Assembly: GCA_037045455.1 (NCBI GenBank)
Contig: JBAOIN010000006.1
Location: forward strand, 124,001-188,000
From: JADKAV01 sp037045455
Lineage (GTDB): Bacteria > Actinomycetota > Actinomycetes > S36-B12 > UBA10799
Direction: 5' to 3'
DNA: 64,000 nucleotides
Shown here: positions 33,968 to 43,821 of the stretch, piece by piece
Layout: each line of letters starts with the position of its first letter
How positions within the stretch are numbered: the first letter of the stretch is position 1
Made by a program: the position numbers and the translations under genes
The notes under the pieces: generated by a model
Told to the model about the DNA's origin: nothing
The model's database searches: none
Seen by the model: only the letters and a program-made list of their open reading frames with translations

Positions 33968-35065
33968 TCACGGATTCTCCGCGACGTACTTCTCGAACTC
34001 CTTCTTGAACTGCAGGAACTCGTTGTAGTCGCTGGTGAACTTGGTCTCCCCGGTGTCCGGGTTGACTGCCACGAAGTAGAGCCAGTCGCCCTCGTCCGGC
34101 TGCAGCGCCGCAGTCATCGCGGCCTCCCCCGGCTGGTTGATCGGGGTCGGCGGCAAGCCCGTGTTCTTGTAGGTGTTGTACGGCGAGTCGGTCGCGATCT
34201 GATCGGGCGAAAGATTGATCTCACTCTTCTTCAAGACGTAGTTCACGGTCGCATCCAACTGCAGCGGCATGCCCGCGGCGAGCCGGTTGTAGATCACCCG
34301 CGACACCTTGCCGTAATCGTTCGGGTGCCCCTCGGCCTGCACCAGGCTCGCAATGATCATCACCTCGTACGGTGAATAGCCGGTCTCCTTGGCGTTCTGC
34401 GTGAACTGAAGCGTGTCCGCCGACTCGTTCCAGCGACTGATCATCGCCGCGATCATGTCCTTCGGCGTGGAATCAGGAGCGAACTCGTATGTGGCGGGGA
34501 AGAGGAAGCCCTCCGCATTGCCCTTCGCCCATTTCGGTAGCCCGAGCGAGCCAGCGTCCTTGAGCACCGCTTCGAACTTCGCTTTCGGAATCTTCGACGC
34601 CTCGGACAGTCGCCGGACGACCTGATCCTCGCGCAGGCCCTCCGGAATCACCACGCGGATGACCACCCGGCTGGCCGGGTCGAGCATCCGCTTCACGGCT
34701 TCCTCGCCACTCATGTGCTGGGACATCTGGTAGTAGCCCGGACCGATCGACTGCGCCTCGGAGTTGGCCGCGGCGGCATCGATGAAGGACTGCACGCTGG
34801 CAACCACGCCGTTCTCCTTCAACGTGCTGCCGATGTCGGCCAGGGTCTCCCCCTCCTTGACCTGAACGGTCACCTCGCCGGAGCCGGCGCCGGAGTAGTC
34901 GTCGCCACTCGGAAACACGCGGTCCTTGAGGAACACGGCGCCAATCACTGCCAGCACTGCGGCGAACACGAAGACAGCCAGGATCACCGGGCCGCGACCC
35001 ATTTTCTGCGGGTCCTTCCCTGTGCGCGGCGGTTCCGCCTGCATGTTCAGACCAAGTTCACTCAT
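33968..35065 (-). CDS. mltG: Endolytic peptidoglycan transglycosylase MltG
   Basis: 365 residues. One transmembrane helix near residues 30-52, a LysM-like segment (VTVQVKEGETLADIGSTLKENGVV) and the YceG domain with catalytic Glu in ASLVQAEGHPNDYGKVSRVIYNRLAAGMPLQLDATVNY, then DSPYNTYKNTGLPPTPINQPG. It cleaves nascent glycan strands. The ATG at 35065 overlaps the ruvX stop. The frame stays open far upstream through ruvX and alaS only because of sequence frameshifts in those genes. Confidence 0.94.
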   Translation of the reverse strand: MSELGLNMQAEPPRTGKDPQKMGRGPVILAVFVFAAVLAVIGAVFLKDRVFPSGDDYSGAGSGEVTVQVKEGETLADIGSTLKENGVVASVQSFIDAAAANSEAQSIGPGYYQMSQHMSGEEAVKRMLDPASRVVIRVVIPEGLREDQVVRRLSEASKIPKAKFEAVLKDAGSLGLPKWAKGNAEGFLFPATYEFAPDSTPKDMIAAMISRWNESADTLQFTQNAKETGYSPYEVMIIASLVQAEGHPNDYGKVSRVIYNRLAAGMPLQLDATVNYVLKKSEINLSPDQIATDSPYNTYKNTGLPPTPINQPGEAAMTAALQPDEGDWLYFVAVNPDTGETKFTSDYNEFLQFKKEFEKYVAENP

Positions 35066-35518
35066 GTTCCATCCATCAGCATCCCGGGTGGTTCGCCCGT
35101 GGCGCGTTCGGTATCCAGCGCTTGCTGCAGCATAATGACCGCCGCCGCTTGATCGACGATGCGGCGTCCCTTGCGAGCACTGACCCCGCTTTCGTGCATC
35201 AGCGTGTGGGCGATCGTCGTGGTGTGCCGTTCGTCCACGAGCCGCAATGAAACATTCGGGAAATGTGTGCCGATTTCGCGTCGCCACCGAACGAACGGTT
35301 GCCGCCGCAGCACGCTCTTGCCCGTCGAGCGAGACCGGCAGCCCGATGATGATCTCCAAGGGTTCCCATGCGTCGACCAACTGCTGCAGTTGCGGCAGCC
35401 ACTCCCGGCGGGCGTCCAGGGTGCACTCCGGCACGGCCAGTGTCCCGGTGGCATCACTGCGAGCCACCCCTATACGCACTGATCCGATATCCAGGGCCAG
35501 CCGTACGCCGTTGCGCAT
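35062..35518 (-). CDS. ruvX: Holliday junction resolvase-like protein RuvX/YqgF (apparent frameshift)
   Basis: N-terminus MRNGVRLALDIGSVRIGVARSDATG carries the first catalytic Asp of the RNase H-like fold, and IIIGLPVSLDGQE the second region. After a frame change near 35287 the protein continues REIGTHFPNVSLRLVDERHTT, with the conserved VDER, and VDQAAAVIMLQQALD with the last acidic residue. Removing one base restores 151 residues, normal length. The family is implicated in 16S rRNA 5' end maturation. Both ends overlap neighbours by ATGA (alaS stop, mltG start), so the gene is intact apart from the one-base error. Confidence 0.88.
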
Positions 35519-38189
35519 CAGTGGTCGCGGACGTGCGCCTGCGCCGCCGCGAACGCCGCCGGGATCCCGTCCGGGTTGGCTCCCCCGCCCTGGGCCGTGT
35601 CCCGCTTGCCGCCACCGCGGCCCTCCACACTGGGCAGGGCCGACGCCGAGCAGGTCATTGGCATAGAGACCCTGCTCCTGGGCGGCCGCGTTCACCGCAG
35701 CGATCACCGATACCCGGCCGTTGTCGACCGCCGCCGCGAGCACCGCAGCCGGCACGTCACTGCGCGCCTTGCGGATGCCGGTCAGCGCGATGTCACGCAG
35801 TTGCTTGCCATCTGTGCCGTCCGGCGTGCGCAGTGTCCACAACCGCACACCGGCGACATCGCTGCCCTCACCGAGCAGGTCGTCGATGTTGGCCATCATG
35901 GCTTCCTGCTTGAGCCGGGCGAGTTCGCGCTCAGCTTGCTTGAGCTTCTCGACGGTCGCCCCGACCCGGTCCACCAGGTCCTCGCGCGGCGACTTCAACA
36001 TGGTGCTCAGCGCCGAAACCAGCAGGTGCTCGCGGGCGAGGTACTGGTAGGCATCCGACCCGACCAGGGCCTCGACCCGTCGCACTCCGGACCCGATCGA
36101 CCCCTCGGAGATAAAGGACACCACGCCGAGCTGCCCCGAACGGTGGGCGTGGGTGCCACCACACAACTCGTGCGCCCAGTCCCCTACCGACACGACGCGC
36201 ACAGTGTCGCCGTACTTCTCACCGAACAGCGCCATGGCTCCCATGTCCATGGCCTCTGGCTGCGACATGTACCGGGCCGTCACGCTCATGTCCTCGAGGA
36301 GCATCTCGTTGACGTGCGCCTCGGCATCACGCAGGACGCTGTCGGGCACGGCCTTCGGGAACGGGAAGTCGAACCGCAGCCGGCCCGGCGCGTTCTCCGA
36401 ACCCATCTGGGTCGCGGTCTCCCCCAACATCTCCCGGAACGTTTTGTGGATCATGTGGGTCGCTGTGTGCGCGCGAGAGATCGCCCGTCGCCGTTCGACG
36501 TCGACGACTCCGACCGCCGGCGCTCCGACCGACGCCTCGCCGTCCAGCACCTTTGCCCGGTGAACCCACAGGCCAGGCACCGGCGTCTGCACATCCGTCA
36601 CTTCCAGAGTGGTGCCGTCGTCCAGGCGGATCAGGCCGTGGTCACCGAGTTGGCCACCGGCCTCGGCGTAGAACGGACTGCGGTCCAGCACCACCTCGAC
36701 CGACTCTCCCGCAGCAGCCGACGTGACGCTCTGCCCGTCCCGCAGCAGACCCTTGACCCGGGCTTCCGACTCCCACTGTTCATAGCCGGTGAACAACGTT
36801 TCGCCGGCCTTCTCCATGACCTCCCGGTAGGCGGTCAAGGGGCGTGACGCCGGCCTTGCGCGCGACCGCGTCAGCCTTGGCACGCTGCCGTTGCTCGGTC
36901 ATCAGGTCGGCGAAACCGTCCCGGTCCACCTGCAGCCCCTGCTCGGCGGCGAGTTCGAGCGTCAAGTCGATCGGGAAGCCATAGGTGTCGTGCAGCGCGA
37001 ACGCGTCGGCACCGGACATGGTCGCGGCGCCGCGCGCTTTCGTGTTGGCCACAGCGGTGTCGAAGACCGTCGTGCCGGAGCGCAGCGTCTGCCGGAACGT
37101 CTCCTCCTCGGACACCGCGATCGTCTCGATACGGCCCGCGTCGTTCCGCAGATTCGGGTACTGCGGCGACATGGCAGTGATCACACTGCGAATGAGCGCG
37201 GACATCGTGGGTTCATGCGCGCCGAGCAGACGCATGTTGAACACGACCCGGCGCAGTAACCGCCGCAGCACGTATCCGCGGCCTTCGTTACCGGGCAGCA
37301 CGCCGTCGGCGATCAGGAAGGCGCAGGTGCGGGAGTGATCGGCAACCACGCGCAGCGCCACGTCGTCGGCATGGTCGCGGCCGTACGCCCGGCCGGTGAT
37401 GTCCACGGCGGTGTCGATGGTCGCGCGCGTGGTGTCGATCTCGTAGATGTTGTCGACGCCCTGCAGGATCGCGGCCATCCGCTCCAGACCCAGTCCGGTG
37501 TCGATGTTCTTGTTGGGCAGATCGCCCAGGATCGGGAAGCCCTTCCTTGCCCGGTCCCTCACCCCGGATGGACTGCATGAACACCAGGTTCCAGACCTCG
37601 AGGTAGCGGTCCTCGTCGGCGATCGGGTCCGCCTTCCCGGCCGTAATCCGGGCCCGCGGTCGTAGTAGATCTCACTGCACGGTCCGCATGGCCCGGGCAC
37701 GCCCATGCTCCAGAAGTTGTCGACCATGCCGCGGCGCTGAATGCGGTCGGCGGGCAGGCCGACGAGTTCCTGCCACATGCCAGCGGCCTCGTCGTCGTCC
37801 TCATAGACGGTGACCCAGAGTTTGTCTTCCGGGAAGCCGTAGCCACCTTCGTGGGTCGACGTGGTCAGCAGGTCCCACGCGAACGGGATCGCGCCCTCCT
37901 TGAAGTAGTCACCGAACGAGAAGTTGCCGCACATCTGGAAGAAGGACGCGTGCCGGGTGGTCTTGCCGACCTCCTCGATGTCGAGGGTGCGCACGACCTT
38001 CTGGACGCTGGTCGCACGCTTGTACGGCGGCACGGCCTCACCGAGGAAGTACGGCTTGAACGGCACCATGCCAGCGTTGACGAACAGCAACGTCGGGTCG
38101 TTGAGGAGCAGCGAAGCGCTCGGGACGACGGTGTGTCCGCGCTCGGCAAAGAAGTTCAGGAAGCGGCGGCGGATCTCGGCTGACTCCAT
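35518..38189 (-). CDS. alaS: Alanyl-tRNA synthetase (five apparent frameshifts)
   Basis: The aminoacylation core starts MESAEIRRRFLNFFAERGHTVVPSASL and contains motif 2 region CGNFSFGDYFKEGAIPFAWDLL and GLGLERMAAI. The editing domain has the HxxxH of SRAHTATHMIHK and the CxxxH of ELCGGTHAHRSG. The C-terminus is GRGGGKRDTAQGGG. One extra base each near 37651, 37626, 37541, 36840 and 35638 shifts the frame; the first three together cancel out, so the error segment 37541-37651 would otherwise be mistranslated. Removing all five gives 888 residues, normal for the enzyme. AlaS is essential and single copy, so these are very likely sequencing errors. Confidence 0.9.
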
Positions 38190-38419
38190 GGTTCACCAGC
38201 CTAATCGGCGAGGGCCTGGGCTTCCCGGGGGTTGCGGGGCCAGCGCCGTTGCTAGCCGCCGATCAGGTGCCGTAAACGCCCTCAGGCCGCGTTCGTGAGA
38301 CTGAGAGCGATGGGCGGGCGTCCGCGGCTCACAACTGCGTCGTTGTCTCTCAATCGGCACATCCACCCATGGGTGTCCACCGGCTACCGCAGGGCCTCGT
38401 GCCTGGCGCCAGCACTTCC

Positions 38420-38650
38420 CTAGCGGGCCCGCGCTGCGCTGCGGATGTCGACCACCTCGGCCTTGTCCTCGTCGGCGTTCAGCGCGGCCAGGTACCGGGC
38501 GGAGGCAGCGATGTTGGACGCGTGCTTGGCCACCCGGGTCAGGTTCTCCCGGACGGAGCGCTCACGCACACCCTCGATGGTCTGGGTCGTCTTGCGGTAG
38601 GCGTAGATGCCGCCGACGGCACCCACCCCCACCCAGAGGATTCGGCTCAC
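38420..38650 (-). CDS. Small membrane protein, DUF6167-like
   Basis: 76 residues: MSRILWVGVGAVGGIYAYRKT is a short N-terminal hydrophobic segment, followed by a basic/acidic helix (VRERSVRENLTRVAKHASNIAASARYLAALN). Similar short proteins stand immediately upstream of alaS in many actinobacteria. Function unknown. The 230 bases between it and alaS hold no gene; I see only a short palindrome CACCCATGGGTG at about 38365 and no T-box-like element. Confidence 0.65.
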   Translation of the reverse strand: MSRILWVGVGAVGGIYAYRKTTQTIEGVRERSVRENLTRVAKHASNIAASARYLAALNADEDKAEVVDIRSAARAR

Positions 38651-38755
38651 CTGCCGATGCTAACCCGAGACCCGCAACCGGAATGTGTCGCACAAGGGGA
38701 TGCGTCATCGGGCGGGCACCGACTACTCTCGACAAACCACAACTGGGAGGTTGCA

Positions 38756-40723
38756 GTGCACAAGACGATGGGCATCGCCCTGGCACTCGGACTCGTTGGC
38801 GCGGCGGTGGCACCGGCCATTGCCGACGACGGCTACGGGCAGACCGGCAAGAGCACGCTGGACGAGACCGTCGTGCGCACCGACACTCCCTGGAAAGAAC
38901 TGGTCAAGGGCCCAGGCGAGCCGTACATCGTGCGCACGGACATGGTGAAGGCGAAGGCCAAGCGGGACAAGACGCGCCGGTCGATGTCGTTCTTCGGCCA
39001 ACTGACCGACCCGCAGATCGTCGACGAGATGTCGCCGGCCCGGCTGGAACTGGTGGACCCGGTCAGCGGGCCGACCTCGGCGGCGTGGCGACCCCAGGAG
39101 GCGCTAGGCGTGCGGGTCTTCGACGCCACCATCCGCAACATGAACGCCAACAACGTCAGCCGGGTGCCGGACGGCAAAGGCCACAAGGCCAAGCTCAAGT
39201 ACGTCATCCTCACCGGGGACATCGCCGACAGCGCCCAGTACAACGAGGTCCGGATGTTCCGGCAGACCCTCGACGGCAAGACCGTGGACCCGTATTCCGG
39301 CAAGGCGATCACCGCCGCGGCGGCGAAGAACTGCCGGCTCGGCCTGTTCCCCGCCGGTGACGCCGATGTGGCAAAAGCGAATGCAGCGGTGGCCGCGCGC
39401 AAGTACGTCGGTGTGCAGAACTACGAGTACTACAACGCGCCTGCCGACCGGCAGAGCGGCTTCTGGGACCCCAACCTCGGGCAGACCGACAACACGTTCG
39501 GTTATGGCTACTTCCCGAAGTACCCGAACCTCATGGACGTCGCGCAGACGAAGATGAAGGCCGAGGGCATCAAGGTCCCGTGGTACATCACGCGCGGCAA
39601 CCACGACACGCTGGTGCAGGGCAACGTTCCAGCCAGCATGGCGTTGTCGGTTGCCGGTCTGCCGCTGCCGCTGTCCACGATCGCCACCGGATGCGCCAAG
39701 CCGTGGCCGAACGACGGGGTGAACCCGGAGACCTTCAAGGGTCTGCCCGGCGACCAGATCTTCGAGCAACTCACCAAGCCGGCCAACCTCGCCGGCGTCG
39801 TGGGCGCCATGCGCGACGGTGCGGCGGTTCCGCCGGACCCGGATCGCCGTTACGTCTCGAAGGTGGAGTTCAAGAAGTACGTGGGCTCCGGCGACAACGA
39901 GCACGGCTTCGGCTACGTCAGCAAGAAGCAGCTGAAGGCCTCGAACTCCCAAGCCACGTACTACGGCTTCACCAAGGGCAAGTTCCGCATCATCATGCTG
40001 GACAGCAACGCCGAGGGCGGCGGGTCGGAAGGCAACATCGACAACCCGCAGTACAAGTGGCTGGCCAAGGAACTCGACAAGTACTCGAGCACCGAGATCG
40101 TCGACGGCAAGGTCAAGCGTGACAACGGCAAGGACAAGCTCATCATCATCTCCTCGCACCACACGCTGGCGACGATGAATAACCCGACCCCGGACGAGAA
40201 GGCCGGTGCCTGCGACAAGCAGGTGGCCGGGACCGACTGCGACCCGCGCAAGTCGACCCCGCTGCACTTCGGGCTGAAGGGCAAGCAGAACCTCAAGAAG
40301 TTGCTGCTGCGCTACCCGAACGTGGTGGCCTACGTCAACGGGCACACCCACCACAACGCCGTGAACGCCTACAAGCAGCCCAAGTCGTCGAAGTTCAAGG
40401 GTGGCTTCTGGCAGATCAACACCGCCTCCCACGTCGACTGGCCGCAGCAGAGCCGCACCATCCAGCTGTTCGACAACCAGGACGGCACGCTGAGCATCTT
40501 CGGGACCATCCTGGACACGGCAGCCTCGGTGGAGGCGCCGGCCCCGGGAACCGATGCCACCACGATGTCCAACGGGCAGCTCGCCTCGCTCTCCCGGCTG
40601 ATCTCGGCCAACGACCCGCAGTGGAAGGTCGTGACCGACGGCGGTGGACCCGGCAAGATCGAGGACCGCAACGTGGAGTTGTTGGTCAAGGACCCGCGCA
40701 CGTTGTGGAAGCCCACGAAGTAG
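38756..40723 (+). CDS. Secreted metallophosphoesterase (PPA1498-like family)
   Basis: 655 residues. The GTG at 38756 follows GGGAGG and gives a signal peptide, MHKTMGIALALGLVGAAVAPAIADDG. Calcineurin-like motifs are spread over the protein: LTDPQI (residue 81 region, where the usual His of DxH is Gln), LTGDIADSAQYNE, TRGNHDT, IIISSHHTL and YVNGHTHHN. Extended linkers match the long actinobacterial TIGR03767 type. Substrate unknown; an exported phosphodiesterase or phosphatase for phosphate scavenging is likely. It is on + between alaS and rarA, both on -, and ends at a perfect palindrome. Confidence 0.82.
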   Translation: MHKTMGIALALGLVGAAVAPAIADDGYGQTGKSTLDETVVRTDTPWKELVKGPGEPYIVRTDMVKAKAKRDKTRRSMSFFGQLTDPQIVDEMSPARLELVDPVSGPTSAAWRPQEALGVRVFDATIRNMNANNVSRVPDGKGHKAKLKYVILTGDIADSAQYNEVRMFRQTLDGKTVDPYSGKAITAAAAKNCRLGLFPAGDADVAKANAAVAARKYVGVQNYEYYNAPADRQSGFWDPNLGQTDNTFGYGYFPKYPNLMDVAQTKMKAEGIKVPWYITRGNHDTLVQGNVPASMALSVAGLPLPLSTIATGCAKPWPNDGVNPETFKGLPGDQIFEQLTKPANLAGVVGAMRDGAAVPPDPDRRYVSKVEFKKYVGSGDNEHGFGYVSKKQLKASNSQATYYGFTKGKFRIIMLDSNAEGGGSEGNIDNPQYKWLAKELDKYSSTEIVDGKVKRDNGKDKLIIISSHHTLATMNNPTPDEKAGACDKQVAGTDCDPRKSTPLHFGLKGKQNLKKLLLRYPNVVAYVNGHTHHNAVNAYKQPKSSKFKGGFWQINTASHVDWPQQSRTIQLFDNQDGTLSIFGTILDTAASVEAPAPGTDATTMSNGQLASLSRLISANDPQWKVVTDGGGPGKIEDRNVELLVKDPRTLWKPTK

Positions 40724-40732
40724 TTCTAGCCT

Positions 40733-40780
40733 GCTTGTTCACTTCGCCCTCCGGAGCCTTCGGGCCAGAAGTGAACAAGC
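40733..40780. repeat. Dispersed palindromic element, copy 3; probable bidirectional terminator
   Basis: Perfect 13-bp arms GCTTGTTCACTTC (40733-40745) and GAAGTGAACAAGC (40768-40780) around GCCCTCCGGAGCCTTCGGGCCA. It lies 9 bases past the phosphoesterase stop and 17 bases before the rarA stop, between convergent genes, so it can terminate both. Same family as 3893-3937 and 4954-4995, and the best preserved copy. Confidence 0.8.
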
Positions 40781-40796
40781 GGGCCGGAACGCGCGG

Positions 40797-42104
40797 TCAG
40801 TCCGGCTGCTCGCCGCGGAAGAGCGCCCGCAAGCGCTGGACGGCGGCCGCTGCCCGCGCTTCGGCCCCGCGATCGCTGGGCCGGTAGTACTCCCGGTCCA
40901 CGATCGGCGCCTCGACGTAGCGGACCGGGACGAAACCGCCCTCCTCGTGGGGGTAGCGGTAGCCCTTGCCCGCACCCGTGGCGCGCGACGACTTCAGGCT
41001 GGCGTCGCGCAGCATCGCCGGCACCGGACTGATCCGACCGGCCCGGACGTCCTCGAGCGCTTCGTTGATCGCCACGTACGCGGCATTGGACTTGGGGCTC
41101 AGGCACAGGTGGATCACCACATGCCCGAGCGTGATCCGGGCCTCGGGCCACCCCACGAACTGGACCGCCTGCAGACCCGCGATCGCCAACGGCAGCGCGC
41201 TCGGATCAGCCAGACCGATGTCCTCACTGGCCAGGATCACCAGTCGCCGGGCGATGAAGCGAGGGTCCTCACCGCTGTCCACCAGCCGGGCCAGGTAGTG
41301 CAACGCCGCATCCACGTCACTGCCGCGCACGCTCTTGATCAGAGCGCTGGTGATGTCGTAGTGCAGGTCACCTTCCCGGTCGTACCGGTTGGCGACGCTG
41401 GGGATGATCGACCGCACGGTCGCCGCGGTCACGTGGGGATCCGGCGAGGCGGAAGCCTCCAGCGACGTCAGCGCCCGGCGGGCATCACCGCCGGCGAACC
41501 GCACGATCAGGTCGCGGGCGTCCTCGTCGAGTTGTACCCCGGGCAGGCCATGTGGATGGTCCAAGGCCCGCTGCAGAACCTGCTCGACCTCCTCGTCGGT
41601 CAAGGGCTGCAGTACGAGCAACATCGAGCGCGAGAGTAATGGGCTCACCATGCTGATGCTCGGGTTCTCGGTCGTGGCGGCGATCAGGGTGACCCAGCCG
41701 TGCTCCACGGCGGGCAACAGCACGTCCTGCTGGGTCTTGGAGAAGCGGTGGACCTCGTCGATGAACAGAATCGTTCGCTCGCCGTGAGTGCGGCCCAGTT
41801 CGCGAGCAGTCTCAATGGCGGCCCGCACATCCTTGACACCCGCACTGACCGCAGCCAACGCCACAAACCGTCGTCCCGAAACCTCGGCAGCCAGCCGCGC
41901 CAGCGTGGTCTTCCCCGTGCCCGGCGGCCCCCACAGGATCACACTGGTCGTCGCGTCGGGATCGCTGAGCAGAGCCCGCAGGGGACTGGACTCCCCCAGC
42001 AAGTGGGACTGCCCGATGACCTCCTCGACGCTGGCTGGCCGCACCCGCGCGGCCAACGGCTCCGCTGGTGCTTGGGAGTCGAAGAGGTCAGGACTCGGGT
42101 TCAA
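40797..42104 (-). CDS. rarA: Replication-associated recombination protein RarA (MgsA)
   Basis: About 435 residues. AAA+ ATPase related to clamp loaders: N-terminal LAARVRPASVEEVIGQSHLLG, Walker A GPPGTGKTTLA, Walker B ILFIDEVHRFSKTQQD, sensor 1 IAATTENPS. The C-terminal tetramerisation domain has KSVRGSDVDAALHYLARLV and YPHEEGGFVPVRYV. It acts at stalled forks. No ATG is available downstream of aspS in frame; TTG at 42104, giving LNPSPDLFDSQ, overlaps the aspS end by 17 bases and is my choice. Confidence 0.9.
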   Translation of the reverse strand: MNPSPDLFDSQAPAEPLAARVRPASVEEVIGQSHLLGESSPLRALLSDPDATTSVILWGPPGTGKTTLARLAAEVSGRRFVALAAVSAGVKDVRAAIETARELGRTHGERTILFIDEVHRFSKTQQDVLLPAVEHGWVTLIAATTENPSISMVSPLLSRSMLLVLQPLTDEEVEQVLQRALDHPHGLPGVQLDEDARDLIVRFAGGDARRALTSLEASASPDPHVTAATVRSIIPSVANRYDREGDLHYDITSALIKSVRGSDVDAALHYLARLVDSGEDPRFIARRLVILASEDIGLADPSALPLAIAGLQAVQFVGWPEARITLGHVVIHLCLSPKSNAAYVAINEALEDVRAGRISPVPAMLRDASLKSSRATGAGKGYRYPHEEGGFVPVRYVEAPIVDREYYRPSDRGAEARAAAAVQRLRALFRGEQPD

Positions 42105-43821
42105 AGTCCACGCCCGCCTCGGCCCGCTGCTCAGCGGTGATCGGGGTCGGTGCTCCGGTGAGCGGATCCTGCCCACCGCCGGTCTTCGGGAAAGCGATCA
42201 CGTCGCGCAGCGAGGACGCGCCGGCCAGCAGCATGCAGATCCGGTCCCAGCCGAACGCGATCCCGCCGTGTGGCGGCGGGCCGTACTTGAATGCCTCCAG
42301 CAGGAAGCCGAACTTCTCCTGCGCCTCCTGCTCATCGATACCGAGCACGCCGAACGCCCGCTGCTGCACGTCCTGCTGGTGGATACGGATCGAGCCACCG
42401 CCGATCTCGTTGCCGTTGCAGACCAGGTCGTACGCCCACGCCAGAGCACTGCCCGGGTCCGTGTCGAACGTGGCCACCGAGTCGCTGTTGGGTGAGGTGA
42501 ACGGGTGGTGCACGGCCGTCCAGCCCGTGGTCCCGTCATCGAGGTCGATCTCCTCGAACATGGGCGCGTCGATGATCCACACGAACGACCACTGGGATTC
42601 ATCGATCAGCCCCAGCCGGGAAGCGATCTCGTCGCGGGTGGCCGCCAGCAGGGCGCGGGCATCGGACGGCTTGCCAGCGGCGAAGAAGATGCAGTCGCCA
42701 GGGTTCGCTCCCACCTTCGCCACAAGGCCATCGCGCTCGGCGTCACTGATGTTCTTGGCCACTGGACCACCGAGCGTGCCGTCCTCCGCGACGGTCACAT
42801 AGGCCAGACCCTTCGCGCCGCGCTGCTTGGCCCACTCCTGCCAGGCGTCGAACGCGCGCCGGGCCTGACTGCCGCCACCGGGCATCACGATCGCCCCTAC
42901 GTAGGGCGCCTGGAACACCCGGAACGGCGTCTGGCTGAAGTAGTCGGTGAGCTCGGTGAGCTCGAGGTCGAAGCGCAAGTCCGGCTTGTCCGACCCGTAG
43001 CGGCGCATCGCTTCCCGATACGTCATCCGCGGGATGTCGGCGATCTCGTACCCGAGGATGCCCGACCACAGCGCGCGCACGACGGCCTCGCCGACCTCCA
43101 TCACGTCGTCCTGCTCGACGAAGCTCATCTCGATGTCGAGCTGGGTGAACTCAGGCTGCCGGTCGGCCCGGAAGTCCTCGTCCCTATAGCAACGGGCGAT
43201 CTGGAAGTAGCGCTCCATGCCCGCCACCATCAGCAGCTGTTTGAACAGCTGCGGCGATTGCGGCAGGGCGTACCAGTGCCCGGGCTGCAGGCGCACGGGG
43301 ACCAGGAAGTCGCGGGCGCCCTCCGGCGTGGACCGGGTCAGCGTCGGGGTCTCGATCTCGACGAAGTCCCGTTCCAGCAACACGTCGCGGGCTAGCTGGT
43401 TGACCTTCGATCGCATCCGTAGTGCCTGCGCCTGCTGCGGCCGGCGCAGGTCGAGATAGCGGTGCCGCAGCCGGGCGTCCTCGCCGACCTCGACGTGCTC
43501 GTCGATCGGGAACGGCAGCGGGGCCGCAGCGGACAGCACCTCGACGTCGGAGGCCACGACCTCGATCTCGCCCGTGGGCAGTTCGGAGTTCTCGTTGCCT
43601 TCCGGCCGCGTGCGCACAGTTCCCGTGACGCGGATGCAGTACTCGTTGCGCAACCCATGAGCTGCCTCGTCGCGCACGACTACCTGCACAACCCCGGAGG
43701 CGTCCCGCAGATCGAGGAACGCCACCCCGCCGTGGTCGCGCCGGCGTCCGACCCAACCGGCCAGGGTCACCTCCCGCTCGGCGTCGGAGCCCCGCAAGGT
43801 GCCTGCAGGTGTGCGCTTCAC
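42088..43821 (-). CDS. aspS: Aspartyl-tRNA synthetase
   Basis: 577 residues. N-terminal OB anticodon domain (VTLAGWVGRRRDHGGVAFLDLRDASGVVQVV), class II motif 1-2 region ARCYRDEDFRADRQPEFTQLDIEMSF, the bacterial GAD insert (~residues 290-400) and motif 3 GGIAFGWDRICMLLAGASSLRDVIAFPKT. The GTG at 43821 partly overlaps the hisS stop and gives the expected N-terminus; the open frame upstream is accidental. The GAD-containing bacterial type may be discriminating or non-discriminating; this cannot be settled here. Confidence 0.96.
   Translation of the reverse strand: MKRTPAGTLRGSDAEREVTLAGWVGRRRDHGGVAFLDLRDASGVVQVVVRDEAAHGLRNEYCIRVTGTVRTRPEGNENSELPTGEIEVVASDVEVLSAAAPLPFPIDEHVEVGEDARLRHRYLDLRRPQQAQALRMRSKVNQLARDVLLERDFVEIETPTLTRSTPEGARDFLVPVRLQPGHWYALPQSPQLFKQLLMVAGMERYFQIARCYRDEDFRADRQPEFTQLDIEMSFVEQDDVMEVGEAVVRALWSGILGYEIADIPRMTYREAMRRYGSDKPDLRFDLELTELTDYFSQTPFRVFQAPYVGAIVMPGGGSQARRAFDAWQEWAKQRGAKGLAYVTVAEDGTLGGPVAKNISDAERDGLVAKVGANPGDCIFFAAGKPSDARALLAATRDEIASRLGLIDESQWSFVWIIDAPMFEEIDLDDGTTGWTAVHHPFTSPNSDSVATFDTDPGSALAWAYDLVCNGNEIGGGSIRIHQQDVQQRAFGVLGIDEQEAQEKFGFLLEAFKYGPPPHGGIAFGWDRICMLLAGASSLRDVIAFPKTGGGQDPLTGAPTPITAEQRAEAGVDFEPES

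Noticed and set aside
33968..36883. A 971-residue open frame that would fuse AlaS C-terminus, RuvX and MltG
   Set aside because: It arises from one-base shifts. Each gene has its own start with an ATGA overlap at 35518 and 35065, and the middle of the open frame reads RuvX in a wrong frame after ~35290.
38190..38419. Possible T-box leader of alaS
   Set aside because: No T-box sequence (AGGGUGGNACCGCG-like) and no specifier stem visible.
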